Assembly (NCBI RefSeq): GCF_000006565.2
Contig: NC_031480.1
Span: forward strand, 6,698,797-6,762,796
Source of the DNA: Toxoplasma gondii ME49
Taxonomy: Eukaryota; Apicomplexa; Conoidasida; Eucoccidiorida; Sarcocystidae
Direction: 5' to 3'
Length of the DNA: 64,000 nucleotides
Each line of letters starts with the position of its first letter. Position 1 is the first letter of the stretch. Shown here piece after piece: positions 32,701-45,015 of this stretch. A program made the position numbers and the translations under genes. A model generated the notes under the pieces. It had not been told where the DNA came from and searched no databases. It was given only the letters and a program-made list of their open reading frames with translations.

Positions 32701-35700
32701 GTCGTCGCCGCGGCGTCGCCTTCGGTTTCCATTTTCTCCCCGGGGGGCTTCTTGCTTCTTTGTTTCGCAGTGCTTCATATTCACCGATTTGTTCCCGCTA
32801 CCGCCGTTCGTGCTCCGCTCGTTTCGCGCCTTTATGGCCTTTGCAACGCCCCAGCGCCTGCCGCGAAAGACGGCATTGATTCTCCTCCACGAAACGTCGC
32901 CGTCGACGAAGCGCAGACTCGCGACCCTCGCGTCGCCTGCGCCGGCTGTCCAGGCAGTTGCATGCGCAGACAGTGGCGAGGAGACAGAGAACGGCGGAAA
33001 GGCGAAGGGAGGAGACACCGGAGAGACAGAAGGAAGCGAGCAGGAGAGAGAGACGGCGCTGATAAAGGAGCTGAAGCCATTCCAGGTGCGTCCACGAAGA
33101 TCACGAAGGTTCAGGGAGAACATGATTCGGGAGAAAGGTATGAACTTCATTTTGCGTGTGGACGCTTGTTAGATGTCTCCCGCGTTTGGACGAGAGGCGG
33201 ACGTCATCCCTTTTATGCTGGGGGGAATCAGCGAGGGTTCACTCACATCCCGTCGAGACATTCGGGCATAGTTGAGGCTTCAACGAATGCGTTTTCGTCC
33301 TGTTCTTTTCTTCACATTTCAGTCGTCTCGCTCGGCTCGGGAGAAGCAGTGCTCGCGGCTTCGGGGCTTCCTGTTCCTCCACGTTGTTTGCTGGTATTTT
33401 TATGTAGCGCTGTCTTCACTTCTCTCAGTCGAGTCCTGTCGCCTTCGTCAGACGCATGCATGCATGCATGCATGTGCTTCTCGGTCAATCGCGCTGGTCG
33501 CTTTCACCCGTGTTGCTCCTGCTGTCTCTGGGGGATTCGACCGTTTCCGTCGCGTTCTCAGTTTCATGGTGTTCTTCTCTGGAACCTTTGGTTTTCCTCC
33601 TCTTTTACTCCGGCCTCCGTTTTGGTGGCGACTGTCCTTGCTCTGAGTTTGCCTTCTCTGCGCTGGCCTTCGGTCGCCTACGTCTCTGCCTGTGTCTCGC
33701 GCATTCTTCTTCGCGTCTCGGCCACTGTTTCGGCTTCCTCCTCCCCCTTTGCACTTGCTGGCCGCAGCTCGAGGGCTATCGCTTCGGCATCCAGAGGAAC
33801 GGCCGCGTCCTGGTGGGCGACGAGATGGGACTCGGCAAAACTCTGCAGGTAATTGCTCTTTTCTGCTTTTCCCGATTTGTCCGGTGGTCCAGTTTCTTCT
33901 TCCGGTTCTTAGGCTGAGTCTGCGTGACGTCGGGGAACTCGCTGTGTCTTTGCGCATGCGTCTAGATTTGTCCACGGTGTCTTCGCGTTTCCGCCACTCT
34001 GGGGCATTGTCCCTTGCTGCCGCGCCTCCAGGGGCAACGGTGCCGCATCGGAACTGTATGGACAAACGTTCGTGTAGCGTCTGCTGTGTGTCGACTCGAC
34101 GAGAAGACCGGAATTGCCTCTCCGTCTCTCGCCTGCTTTGCCTCCTCCTCGCTCTGTCGCCTCGCGCGCTGCTTTGGTTCGCCTGCGGTCTGCATGTCTT
34201 GTGCGTGTCATGGGGGTCTGTCGCTTCCACCGCGGTCGAAGCCGCTGCGTCTCTCCCTCCTTCTCTCTCGCCTTGCTGGTTCCGAATCAGAAGCCAGGAA
34301 TCGTTTCGCCGTCCCGCTGCTGTCGTTTTTTAGTGTCGTTTGTGCTCTCGCTCTGGGAGGCTTTTCTCCGGGGGGGACTCTACGAGAAGAGCTTTGTACT
34401 GCATGTTCGTACGACGGCCTCCTGATGCTCAATCTGTTGCGTGTCTGGCGGTTCTTTGAGAGCCTGTGGCCAGAGGAAATGCCTTCCAACGAACACAACA
34501 GAGCGAATATTTGAGTCGAGTACGCTGGCTCTTTCGCGTTGGTAAACGACAGCTGTGTGTCCATGAGAAATGCGCTTTTTCGCCTCACACTGGGTCCATA
34601 TTTGGATTCGCTTCAACACGCGTCAAGCGACTGCTTCCGCGTTTCGGCTTATACTCGGGTACGTTTTCTCGCGCTTTCTCTTTGCCGTTCGCAGGCGCTC
34701 GCCATCGCAGCCTTCTACCACAAAGAGTGGCCGTTCCTGGTCATCTGTCCATCGTCCATGTAGGTCGCTTCCTTTTATCCCTCGCTTCCGTTTCCTCTTG
34801 GCTGTCCCGACCTCTGTTGCCTTTTTCTTCTCCTCTCTCTTCTCTCTGTTCTCTCGCTTCTCTCTCTTCTCTTCTTCCGTGCGTCCTCCCGTTTCTGCCT
34901 CCTTCTGTGTCCTTCCTTCTCTCTCGTCCGTTGGCTTCTCTCTTTTGTCTCTGCCGGGGTGTGGGATATCGGTTGCATGCGTTCTGTCTCCCCGCAGACG
35001 GCTTACGGGTGAGCTCTCAGGTTGGAGAAAACGCGTTTGTCGCTTTCAACTCCCGGATCTCCTCTTCTTCCTCTGCGCATGCGTCGTCTCTCTCGCACGG
35101 CTGTGTCTGGTCGTGGGCGCAGAAAAACCTTTTGCATGCAGACACGTCCCCGATTCTCTGCGAGGCCAACATACAGAGGGCTTCGCGTCGGTTCATGTGG
35201 AACAGTCCTGACGATGCCATGTGATGCTGCCGATTGGTGTAGGCATAGGTGCTTGCATGCACGGATTTAAGCTTTACTCAATGTTTCAAAGTCAAGCAAG
35301 CACGAAAAGATGCGTAGTATCATATTTCGTATGAATAAAATCTGCGCTTTTCTCCGATATCCACCAGTGCGCATGCACGAGCGTGTGGCTTCGACTATTT
35401 AGGGGACGATTCCTCTCATGTTTGTTTCCTGCATGCGCTTCCTAGCCGCTTCCAGTGGCGCGACCAGGCTCTTCGATGGCTCTCGGAGCTCCTCGTCCTC
35501 GACGAGGTAAATTGCACACCTATCTTCATTGGCATTTATGAATCAATAGATCTTCATCCATCTCCCTGTACACCCTAACAGTACATATCCCTATATATAT
35601 ATATATATATTGTTGTATCTGAACGGTAGGCCTCTTCAATGCTTTGTATGTTTTTGAACCTGCGAGAACATAGGCGCATGCTTGTCTCGATGGAGAGGAA

Positions 35701-37517
35701 GAGCAGCAAAAAAAACTCTGTGGAGTCGAGAAGAAATGTGCAGCACCCGGGTGGCGGTGTGGGGTTTGCCGACACGACAGAGCAATGGCGAAGGGACGCA
35801 CCTCACCACGGTCGTCTGTCCCCACAGATGTGGACGCTGCAGATAAATACGAGATCCACCTGTGCATGCGTCTCTGGAGATACACCGGCTGCATGCGTTT
35901 CTGTGTCCTACCTTGCGTATGCGAAGATGCCTCACACTTTTAGATATGTTTGCAGACATGTGGGTATGCATGTGGACTGCGGCTTCAGATCTGTCTGGTC
36001 AAGTCAGGGAGGGCAGAGATTCCTGGCCGGACGAAGATGGTCATCATTTCCTACGACATGATTACGAAGCAAAAGAAGTTCATGGTTCCTTACCAGGCAA
36101 GCCTTCTCTGGAAGAAAGTCACAGACGCGATGCGACAGCCAAGACGGATCTGCGAGCGCCGCGGACGCGACCTTGGAAAATGAAGACACAAAAAGAGCGG
36201 ATCCACTCAGAACAATGCAGAAAACGACCTCGAAGTTCAGGCTGACACAGCCGCAGCCGACTTGTCGCCTAACAGATGCACAGGTTATATGCTCGCGGTC
36301 CCGGGTGATTGCTCAGTTGCCTTTCGCGAATTGGGGTGTTGCTTGTTTTCGTTCCTACTTCCTCTGCTTCAGATGCGTTGACATCTTGCTACGTCACCGG
36401 TCTCTCTCCAACTCTGGTCTTTTTTTTTCAAACTGTGGGGTCTCTGCCTCTTTTCTGCTCGTGCACCCGTCGCTGACGCACCCGGTTCTGCCTTTCCTTC
36501 GTCGCTTTTTTCTTGTGTTCTTCGCCGCGTAAACAAGTCTTCGCGAGCGTGTCAACATCCGAGGGTCTACCGCGTTCACGGCGTACCTGCTCGCAGACTG
36601 AAGGAAGTTGCTGATCTCGCTTTTCTCGAGTTTCCCGGTCCTCTCTGTCGTTGGGTCTCCAGGTGGTCATCTGCGACGAATCGCACTACCTGAAAAACTT
36701 CCAAGCCAAACGAACGCAAGCGGTGAGACTGCGAGACTGCCTCTCCATGTTTCCCTTCGGGTTTCTCCACGCTGTTCCGACCCTTTCGTCGCCATCTCGC
36801 GTTGTCCTCCCGTCACCTTCGTCTCCTGCTTTCTCGGCTGCTTTCTCGGCTGCTTTTCTCGGCTGCTTCATCGGCTATTCTGTCTGCCCAGGCTGTTTGC
36901 GTCTGCCGTCTTCTCCCCTCCACCTCGAGCGCGGTGTCTGTCCTGCGACTGCTTTGGGACTCGCGTATCTGTCTCCAGATTTGCCCGCTGCTGAAAAACG
37001 CGAAACGCGCGATTCTCCTCTCTGGAACGCCTGCGCTGAACAGGCCAGTTGAGTTGTTTCAGCAATTCGACGCGTTGGTGAGCCCCAGAGGCGAACGCTC
37101 CGACAAACCACTGCATGCCTCACTTCTCTCGCAAACAGAACGGTCGCTGATCTCACCGCCTCCGGATGACTCGTCGTCTGTCTCCTGTGTCTGTCTATCC
37201 TCTCCCGCAAGCAGCAACGATGTCGTGGACGTCGATCCTGGCACAAAGACGCATACACACACACAAACTTACAGATCTATACTTCTTCCTTACTGCTACA
37301 CACAGGACCATGTACATACACCTCTTCAAGGATCCATAAGTGGATATCCATACATTTATATATATATATATATAAAGAGAGAGAGAAAAAAAGACCTATA
37401 TTCACTCGTATACCGACATATGGTCGCGTTGTTTTTGTCAGCCCCTTTATATGGAGAATACTCGAAGTGTGCATATTAATGCGTGCATGTATATACATGT
37501 ATAGAATCAAACATATG

Positions 37518-37557
<40 letters not shown>

Positions 37558-38791
37558 GTTGTCGTTTGTCGTTTTGTCAACTCCTATCTATGAAAACAGA
37601 TTCGTAGTATATATATATATATATACATGTATACAAGCATATATGTACACACACACACGCATACTTGACTCTTTGCTTTCTCTGTGTCAGCTTCCGGACC
37701 TGTGCACGTATCGCGAGTTTGCGGATCGCTACAGCGTGCAAGTTTGGAATCCTTTCACTCGCCATTTTGAGTACGAGGGGCATCAACACCCAGAAGAACT
37801 GCACCTTCTTCTCAAGCATACCGTCATGATCAGGCGCCTGAAGGAACAAGTGCACTCCGAGCTTCCTGAGAAAATCAGGTTTGTATGCAGCCTTTGAAAC
37901 GCACTCTTCCATCTCTTTCCGCTTCTTGTCCCTGTCGATCTATCCACCTCTCGATCTGTCGATGTCTGTCTATGTATCAATGAAGCTATCTATCCATGGC
38001 AATATCGATAGCTATCCATCTATATCTACCTATCTGTCTATCTATATGTATGTCTATATCTACATGTCTGTGTCTATATCGATATCTATCTATATTCATG
38101 GTTTAGCGGCCTGTGAGCTCTTGGTCTATACTTGGCCATATATGTATGTATATATATATATATATATATGTATGAAGATACATACATAGATACATACATC
38201 TGAGTCTGCGTGCACGTTCATTGTTTGGGGAAACTGAAGCGCTCTTCAGTTTGCGTTGTATATCGTGGACGCTGCTTTTAATTTGGGTAATGGAACTGAG
38301 TGGCGACGCGTTTCTCATAAAGCAGGCCTGCATGCAAGCCTCTACAATGTATAAGTGTCTCCGTGTAGTCGACGTCTCAACGCATCTGACTCTCTACATG
38401 CTGCATTTTGACTAAAGACTTCCACTCTACTTCTCCTCATGTATGTACACAAATATATATATATATAGATATAGATATACGTGTACATATGTATATGCCT
38501 GAGTAGATGGAGTTCTGCATGCACAGTGGAAAGAGTGTTTCGGCTGTGCAGGTCACGAGTCCCGATTGAGATTCCTGCAAAAGAGTTGAAAGCAATCCGA
38601 GAGAAGTTGGCGGAGCTCGAAGCGGAAGGCCAGCCGGAGTCGATTCTGAACGCCGACGGCGCAGGGGGGGTGGAACGCGCTTCAGACGGTCTCGGCCATG
38701 TACGAAAGATTCTCAACAATGCCCCACTCATGTGCATTCATGCATGTGTACACACTTACATATGCATATACATACATACAATTACATATAT

Positions 38792-38825
<34 letters not shown>

Positions 38826-41800
38826 GCATGTGTCCACGCACATACATACATACATACATACATACATGGACATATGTATGCATATCTATATCTATATCTA
38901 TATATGTATCTATCTATCTATCTCTCTCTCTATATATATAGGGAGATATGCGTTGGTCAATACTGTTTATCTATACCCAAGACGGATAGCTTTTGATCTG
39001 TTCTGTCACGCGTCTTTGTCAGCAGCAACGAGTGTCTGTTTTCTGGAACGTTTAGATGCATGCGGAGCTTCGAAGGGGCATGTGGAAGAGAGGACTGGAT
39101 TTCTTTCTGTCCAGAGGATGGAACAACCCAACTGCCAACAGCTCGTTTCGTCCCTGTCGAGAGTGCACAGCCCCACAGTCGATTGCAAACAGTGAAACTT
39201 CGCAATGCGCTTTTTGAGGAAGAAGTGCCAGTGAACACAGAGCAGATGCCCAGACACAAAGATGCGCTCACGATGACGCCTCGGCATAGGATCCACCCTC
39301 GTCTCTGTCGCCGTATCCCTTTTGACTTCGATCTCTCCTTCTTTGTGTCTGTTGGTCCTTGTTCTCGTCTGTCGCGGGTCGCGTTGCTCGCTCTCCCATG
39401 TTGATTTTCTCCTCTTTTTTCTCAATGGTCTTCACCTCTCTGTTTCGTCCTCGTCGACTCGCTTCTTCGCTCTCGTGGTTGTGTGCCGGCGTTCAGCGCA
39501 GCTCATCTTCTCCCCTGGTGACGGAGTTGTTTACTCTCACGGGTCTGGCGAAGCGAGCAGGCGTCTGCGAGTTTCTGTCTTACCTTTTCAAAGGCGGAGA
39601 CGGTGGGATGAAAGTGATTGTCTTTGCACACCACCGCGCAGTGCTGGACTACATCGAGGAATTTCTGCAGGCCGAAGCGAAACGAACAATCCGAATCGAT
39701 GGACGCACTCCGCAGGACAAACGCGAGCAGCTCGTGAAAGAGTTCCAGACTTCTCCTTCTTGCCAGGCAAGTTAAACGAGTCCAAGCTCTGTGCTGCAAG
39801 GCCGCTGGTCAAGGACCCTAAAACGCGTTCAAACAGAAACGCCTCGTTGGACGACACAACGCAAAAGCAATCCATGCACTTGCGAGGCAAGCCTTAGACA
39901 ATACGCGAAACCGCCCACACTCAGGTCCTGTGACGCCTGGTGGAAGGACATGTTTCAAGTCTTCGAAACGCACTCAGAGAAGTATTTTACGCCGCCGGAT
40001 GACTGCGCCGACAGACCGACATCGTGGCCTGCATGTGTGCATGAAGATGCACATGTGATGTTCGGAACGCAAAAAGCTGGAGACGGATGTTTCGCATTTC
40101 TGTCTCGTCAATCCACGACTGCACAGATCGATACGATAGGTGTTCACGCATGTGTGGGGTGGAGGTCGAAAGACGAATTATCGTAAAGTCAGCGACGCGA
40201 TTTCCATCTGCATACACGTACAGTTACTCAAGAGCAAGGACCTCGATTTAGGGTATCGATCGAAGATTGAACTCGAAGGATAAGTCGGAGACAGATTGGC
40301 TTGGTGCCTGTTGAGACGCGGAAGGGGACCATGTCCTTGAGCGCGAGCGCTGTCGTTTCTGTCGCGGTTTCGCGCTCAACCACTGGTTGCATCTTTCTCT
40401 CTGCTCAGTTGAGTGTACACCAAATCGATGTGCATATGCATGCAAAAGGCATTTCCCTGTGCTCATTCGTCAGGTCGCGCTTCTCTCCATCACGGCATGC
40501 GGTCACGGCCTCAACCTGACTGCTGCGGTAAGTCGAAACGCGTCGTGGAGCGAGCATGCTTCTTTAGGCTTTTTCAAACTCATGCAGGTCGGCTTCTGAC
40601 TAGCGAATCGACGAGCAGACGCGCGCGAAGAATAGCCAGTGAAGACGTTCTTCACGAGAAATCGAAACAAAACCCATGTGCGAGCAGAACCAGGCAACCT
40701 TGGTCTCCGCAGAGGTATTCGCTATCGAAATAACGGACTCGAAAGATGGAGTCTAGAACGTCACTCCATGCTGAAAGTCTCTCGCGTATAAAACCAAGTA
40801 ACCAAGGATCACCTGTCTGCGCGGATGGACACAAAGGATGCCTGTACAGTGTTCTCGCGCCGCGACACCGAGAGGATCCTTGGACAGGGTCTCGCATGCA
40901 TCAAGGACAAGTGGAGGCTGCGGGATAAATCAAAGGGGGTGTCGATGACGCAGCCGTCAAAGAAAAAAAACTCGAGAGAGCTTCTTTCTGCCACTCAACA
41001 ATGTGTACATACACACGAAAAAGACTTTCCAGATATCAGCTTGCACCCCAAGTGAAGACCATGTCAAGAACGTCAAGCCCACCGGTGACACAACATTCTC
41101 CCGAAGGCTGCAGCGCAGACTAGGCCGAACGCCTCTCCGGTCGAGTCCTTCCACTCTCGAGTGCGAGCAGCGCTTTCCACGTCATGTTTGAGTTTCTCAT
41201 GCAACGCGCGAAACACAGCTGGCTGTGTATTCCATGCCCTTTCTTCTTCTGTTGACTCCGTTGTCTCGCTGCGCTCTGAAGGCGATCCGCTCTCACTCGA
41301 GCTTTGCTTCGTTCTCCAGGATCATCGCAGTGCATGCAAGTCAGTTCGTCGCATGCGCGCTCTTCGTATTGCATGCACACTCGTTTGAAGGCTTGTGCGG
41401 TCCCTTCACTGCATGCATGCGTTCGCCGCGTCCCGCGTTGAGAGGTGCATGCCAACGACGTTTCTGCGGAGACTGCATTTTTTTTCGCTTGCAGGGAACG
41501 GTGGTTTTCGCAGAGTTGTACTGGGTGCCGGGGCAGATGATTCAGGCGGAAGATCGTTCGCATCGAATCGGCACTGAGTTCTCTTCCGTCCAGATTCACT
41601 ATCTCATTGCCGAGGTGAGAGACGGAACAACCAGCGAAGAGAACGGTGATGCAGCTGACAGAGAGAGACCAAGAAGCAGCCAGAAAAGAAGAAGCGAACG
41701 GGAGACCTAGAAAAAGAAACTCGACACACCTGCACTGCTTAGCTTTTGCTTTCAACGTTTCCTGGATTGCAGTTCTGTCTTTGCGTCCGGAGTCTCAGCT

Positions 41801-41964
41801 CACCACGTGACGGCCCAGTCGCGAGCGTCAAGCGGGAAAAGGAGTGCGTCCTCGGATGCTCCACTGTGGACGCCAGTTCGCCGTCCCTTACATTTTCAGC
41901 AGGGTCGAAGACCCCTTGAGCTTCTCTTCTTCATACATCGATACATGTTTGCACAATACTTGTA

Positions 41965-41999
<35 letters not shown>

Positions 42000-42714
42000 C
42001 TGCACGCGCGTGCATGCATGCATGTGTTTGTGCGTATATCTATGATATATATATATATATATATATATATGATTGTATTTGTGTGTGTGTGTGCCGAGTT
42101 GCATGCGTCCGTGAGTTTGTACATGTGATTGCGTCGCCAGTGCCTTTTTGTAGGTTTTCATGTTTCCCTTTGTGGCTTTGTTTCTTCTGCAGGGCACTCT
42201 GGACGAAACTGTGTTTCGCATTCTCCAGCGAAAGTGGCGTCTGATGACATCCACGCTCGACGGCGAGCAGCAACAACTCGCGCTCAGTGCTCCCCACCCG
42301 ACTGTCCCCTCCTTCTCTGCTTCGTTGTCTGCTTCTGATTCTTCTTCTCTTCCGTTCGACAAGTATTTGGCACAAATCGCCAAAGACGAAGAGACACCTC
42401 CGGGTCGCGGCTTCTCGGCGGAGAGGGCGAGTGCGACAGAGCGGAGAACTGCGCATCGCGCGCAGGTCCGCGGTGAGAACAGCAGAGACGGCGGTCGGCA
42501 GTCCAGCCTCGCGCGCTTTCTGCAGCGCGCCGACGGCAAACGCGAGAACCCAGGAGAGGAGCGAAAGCGCGGGGAAAAAGAACCGCGCAGCGGGAGTTTG
42601 GACCGCAGAGAACCGAAGCGCACACACCGAGCCGACCAGACAGAGGCGCTCTGCAAGAAGGGCAGAGACACTCACGTCGAGGAAACCAGCGACTTCGAAC
42701 TGGTCGTCGACTAG
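29746..42714 (+). CDS. SMARCAL1: SMARCAL1-like SNF2-family annealing helicase, sixteen exons
   Basis: This DNA-dependent ATPase is expected to rewind and remodel stalled replication forks in the nucleus. Exons: 29746-31227, 31693-31794, 32041-32133, 32771-33085, 33768-33848, 34695-34759, 35446-35506, 35989-36096, 36663-36722, 36979-37077, 37691-37878, 38552-38699, 39497-39766, 40474-40527, 41495-41614, 42193-42714, all phase-consistent, 1,255 residues. Motifs: DEMGLGKT (682-689), ICPSS, DESH (774-777), [10 protein letters not shown] (from 803), [26 protein letters not shown], and motif [12 protein letters not shown] (about 1059-1068). DESH plus the HRIGQ-like block is typical of SMARCAL1/ZRANB3. 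A HARP-like region ([13 protein letters not shown]) precedes the ATPase. Near the N-terminus is an FGKHAGKSF...SYCAW motif. Start alternatives: 29746, or 30007 after the Ser-rich run. The exon 4 start is the least certain junction. Confidence 0.88.
30905..31035 (+). repeat. Ser/Ala-coding trinucleotide run in SMARCAL1-like exon 1
   Basis: An imperfect TTC/TGC/TCC pyrimidine run encodes about 40 residues that are almost all Ser and Ala. It sits between the Ser-rich linker and the HARP-like segment and is open on several frames of both strands, producing spurious Leu-, Phe- and Glu-rich shadow frames. Confidence 0.85.
31572..31607 (+). repeat. 12-bp tandem repeat (three copies) in intron 1 of the SMARCAL1-like gene
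   Basis: Three head-to-tail copies of the unit CCAACTGCACTT are followed by a diverged fourth. It is intronic and no function is evident. Confidence 0.8.
32154..32202 (+). repeat. 21-bp near-perfect inverted repeat (hairpin) in intron 3 of the SMARCAL1-like gene
   Basis: The left arm 32154-32174 and right arm 32182-32202 are reverse complements at 20 of 21 positions, around a 7-base loop (AATTGCG). The transcript would form a stable stem of miRNA-precursor size 21 bases after the exon 3 donor. Confidence 0.85.
32247..32390. repeat. 26-bp AT-rich tandem repeat in intron 3 of the SMARCAL1-like gene
   Basis: The marker TTTTTG recurs at exactly 26-base spacing (G at 32273, 32299, 32325, 32351) within an almost pure A/T block. 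It grades into plain (TA)n at the right end. Being AT-rich, it reads as Tyr-Ile repeats in several frames, which are not genes. Confidence 0.9.
33453..33477. repeat. (GCAT)n palindromic run in intron 4
   Basis: About six consecutive GCAT units form a self-complementary tract. The TGCATGC core is frequent in this window. Confidence 0.85.
37525..37552. repeat. (TA)n microsatellite in intron 10
   Basis: A 28-base alternating TA run, with shorter ones at about 37355-37374 and 37607-37625 in the same intron. Confidence 0.9.
38785..38938. repeat. Compound (TA)n / (CATA)n / (TATC)n microsatellite in intron 12
   Basis: TA runs at 38785-38825 are followed by CATA tetranucleotides and then by TATC/TCTA units to about 38938. 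Open frames over it are repeat artefacts. Confidence 0.85.
41967..42070. repeat. Two (TA)n microsatellites in intron 15
   Basis: TA runs at 41967-41994 and about 42044-42070 are separated by a GCATGC-rich spacer. Confidence 0.9.
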
Positions 42715-42916
42715 CGGACCGGGCAGCCTCGTCGACAGTACAGACATTTGAGAAAGCAAAGAAGAAAACAGCATGTTTCGCCAGAAGGCGCTGTCGAGAC
42801 CGTGTGACAGGCGAAGAGAGACAAATGAGGACCTTGTCCTTTTTGGGATACACGTGTCCACCCGTCACCTGTACATTCATGTACAGAGGTTCTTGTTTTC
42901 TCTGCTGCTCTCCCTA

Positions 42917-42953
<37 letters not shown>

Positions 42954-43892
42954 AGATTCACAGTATTCGATTTCTCGCAGACGCCTCCATGATGGCTGTA
43001 TCTTGCTGTTGACACCTCTTCAGATTTACACACTCACACACACGCAACTCAACTTATTGATATATATATATATATATATGCATATATATATATATATATA
43101 TATATTTATACGACTTGATTGGCACCGGCTTTACCTGAACAAGCAATGGATCGACTGCTTCCGTCGCGACCGGCGTGAGTGCGTTTCTTCCCGAAAGAGC
43201 GCCTCTGCGTGTTCCACGAGCCGTCTGGCCTCGAGCGATCTCCCAGAAGATGCTCTGTAGCTACATCTCATCGCTCTTCATCCCCCGTGGTAACAGAAAG
43301 GTTGCCGTCACTCTAGTCCCGTCTCTGACTCCTTTTCTCGTCGTTCGCTATCCTAGCGGCGCGTGACATCCTCTGTTTTTCTGTCTCCTCATCTACCTGT
43401 GTGTCTATCTAGACCTATTTATGTGCATCTGCGCACAGCTGTCTTTGTATATCTAGGTATCTATATCTCTCTATCAAAAGCCTGTGCATCTATCTATGTC
43501 TTTCTCTCTAGATCTTTATTTCTATCTACCTGTGTTTATCATTCTCCGTACATTTGTGTAAATGTCTCTCTAGCTCTCGATATCTGTCTAACACCTGTCT
43601 ACCAATCTCTGCACTTCTGTCTATATCTGTCTCGAGATTTCTATCTGGATAGACTCATGTGTCTGCCTCTGTATGTTTCTTTCTATAGTTCGCCACGACT
43701 GTCTTTCTACTTGTGGCTTTGTCTCTATCATTTGCTGTATCTCTGTACATGTGCGTATCTCTTTATCAAACAATTTATCTCCCCACATCGTGTCTCTTTA
43801 TCGCCTGCCTCTCAGGTGTCTGAATGTAGCGTAGAGACTGCTCTGTTGGTACGCTTTTTCGATGCGGCCTTTGCGTTCCGTGTATGAGACGA
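42715..43892. other. Repeat-rich interval downstream of the SMARCAL1-like gene
   Basis: This should start with the 3' UTR. (TA)n tracts lie at 42919-42951 and 43060-43105. From about 43380 to 43790 the plus strand is a degenerate pyrimidine-rich minisatellite built from TCTA, TCTG and CTATCT units. It remains open for 174 codons but encodes only a repetitive Leu/Ser/Tyr-rich product, so I do not call it a gene. Confidence 0.6.
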
Positions 43893-44156
43893 TCACGCAG
43901 AGGCTGGTTTGAGTGCCTCAATGCGGAGAGCGAATTGCATGCGAGCGCCAGGGGTCTGTGAATATTCAGGACCCCACTGGCCTGGCGCCGTAGGCTTCGT
44001 TTTCTCGATTCCGATAACCACTCTCCACTTGGAAGAAACGGGAACTGGATGTACACCTGGGAGGTTCACCTTCGAGATGCATGCTTCGCATCCAGAGGCA
44101 GAACGTTTTCGCCCAGGTTTTGGGTCGAGAGACACAACTGTGATACCATTGGAAAA
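43893..44156 (-). CDS. Probable terminal exon of an uncharacterised minus-strand gene
   Basis: This 264-base open frame follows a pyrimidine-containing acceptor (CCAATGGTATCACAG) and ends at a stop. The encoded segment begins VSLDPKPGRKRSASGCEACI and includes WRVVIGIEKTKPTAPGQWGP. It has no start codon of its own, so it would need upstream exons to the right. I could not phase it confidently to the Pro-rich gene that ends at 45016. The opposite strand over the same DNA is also open and coding-like, which lowers confidence. No domain was recognised. Confidence 0.35.
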   Translation of the reverse strand, partial: FSNGITVVSLDPKPGRKRSASGCEACISKVNLPGVHPVPVSSKWRVVIGIEKTKPTAPGQWGPEYSQTPGARMQFALRIEALKPASA

Positions 44157-44174
44157 ACAAATCGAACACTGCAC

Positions 44175-45015
44175 GAAATTCAGTCACCCCACATGCCCTC
44201 CCCCCTCCCCCCCGCCTGTGCATGCAAAAGCAACCTGTCTGCTCTCTACATCACCAGATTCCTTTGCATAGATATGTAGAAAATATAAATAAAAAATACA
44301 TATATTTACACATGTGTAACATGTGCACTTTAGAGCATTCGTCGCTCGCTTGACTCCAACTACAGAAGCTTTGTCTTCACGTTTTCATGCATTGCAAGAA
44401 ACGATGGAGAAAAGCACAAACATATGCGTCGGATGGTTGCGGGGCCCCTGGACCTGAACCTCTTCACCTTTCTTCCCTGGCTGCATGTGGGTGGATAGCC
44501 GAGCTCAGAGGCTTCAGAGGAGAAGCGCATGCCGTGGAAGGTGACCCAGAGGCATAGTCAGGAGAACAGAACGAGAAGAAACAGAGCGGCAGGCGAGCCA
44601 CAAAAGAATGCACACTCCTGTTCTCCTCAAACTGTCCATGCACTGCCTTTGTGCAGTCGGTCGTCTCCCTTTACACACACTGTCTGTACACTCTGTAGAG
44701 TCCTATGCATGCTCGATCCACCCATTCCCCTGGGAATGCACTGTCGGTATTAGAGACATAAAAAAACACATGCAACTGTGTTTTCCGCGCTGTCAATACA
44801 CATGCTGAATGACCATAAAAGTAGCACAGATATCGGACGAAATGTGACTGACGGAAAGGTTGTAGTGACGAAGCCTCACTTCGGCGCGCTCCTTGCGCCG
44901 CCGCCATCGCTGAGAGGCCCGCGGCTGCTTCGCGCTCTTCACTGCAGGCAGGCTGCATGCAGAGTTTTTGTTTCGAGGCAACAAGCCAATTGCTGGTGCA
45001 GAGCGCCTCTGCGCG
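44175..45015. other. Interval between the orphan exon and the Pro-rich gene
   Basis: No supported gene. Either an intron of a single long minus-strand gene or intergenic DNA. Confidence 0.4.

Noticed and set aside
32771..32830. Earlier start for exon 4 of the SMARCAL1-like gene, around 32636
   Set aside because: The frame is open to 32636, but a strong pyrimidine-rich acceptor in correct phase lies at 32770, so the upstream part is probably intron; not fully excluded.
38682..38941. Tyr/Ile-repeat frames
   Set aside because: They are translations of (TA)n and (CATA)n microsatellites in an intron.
43363..43887. 174-codon plus-strand frame
   Set aside because: It is produced by a degenerate TCTA/TCTG minisatellite; the product is repetitive Leu/Ser/Tyr with no splice or start support.
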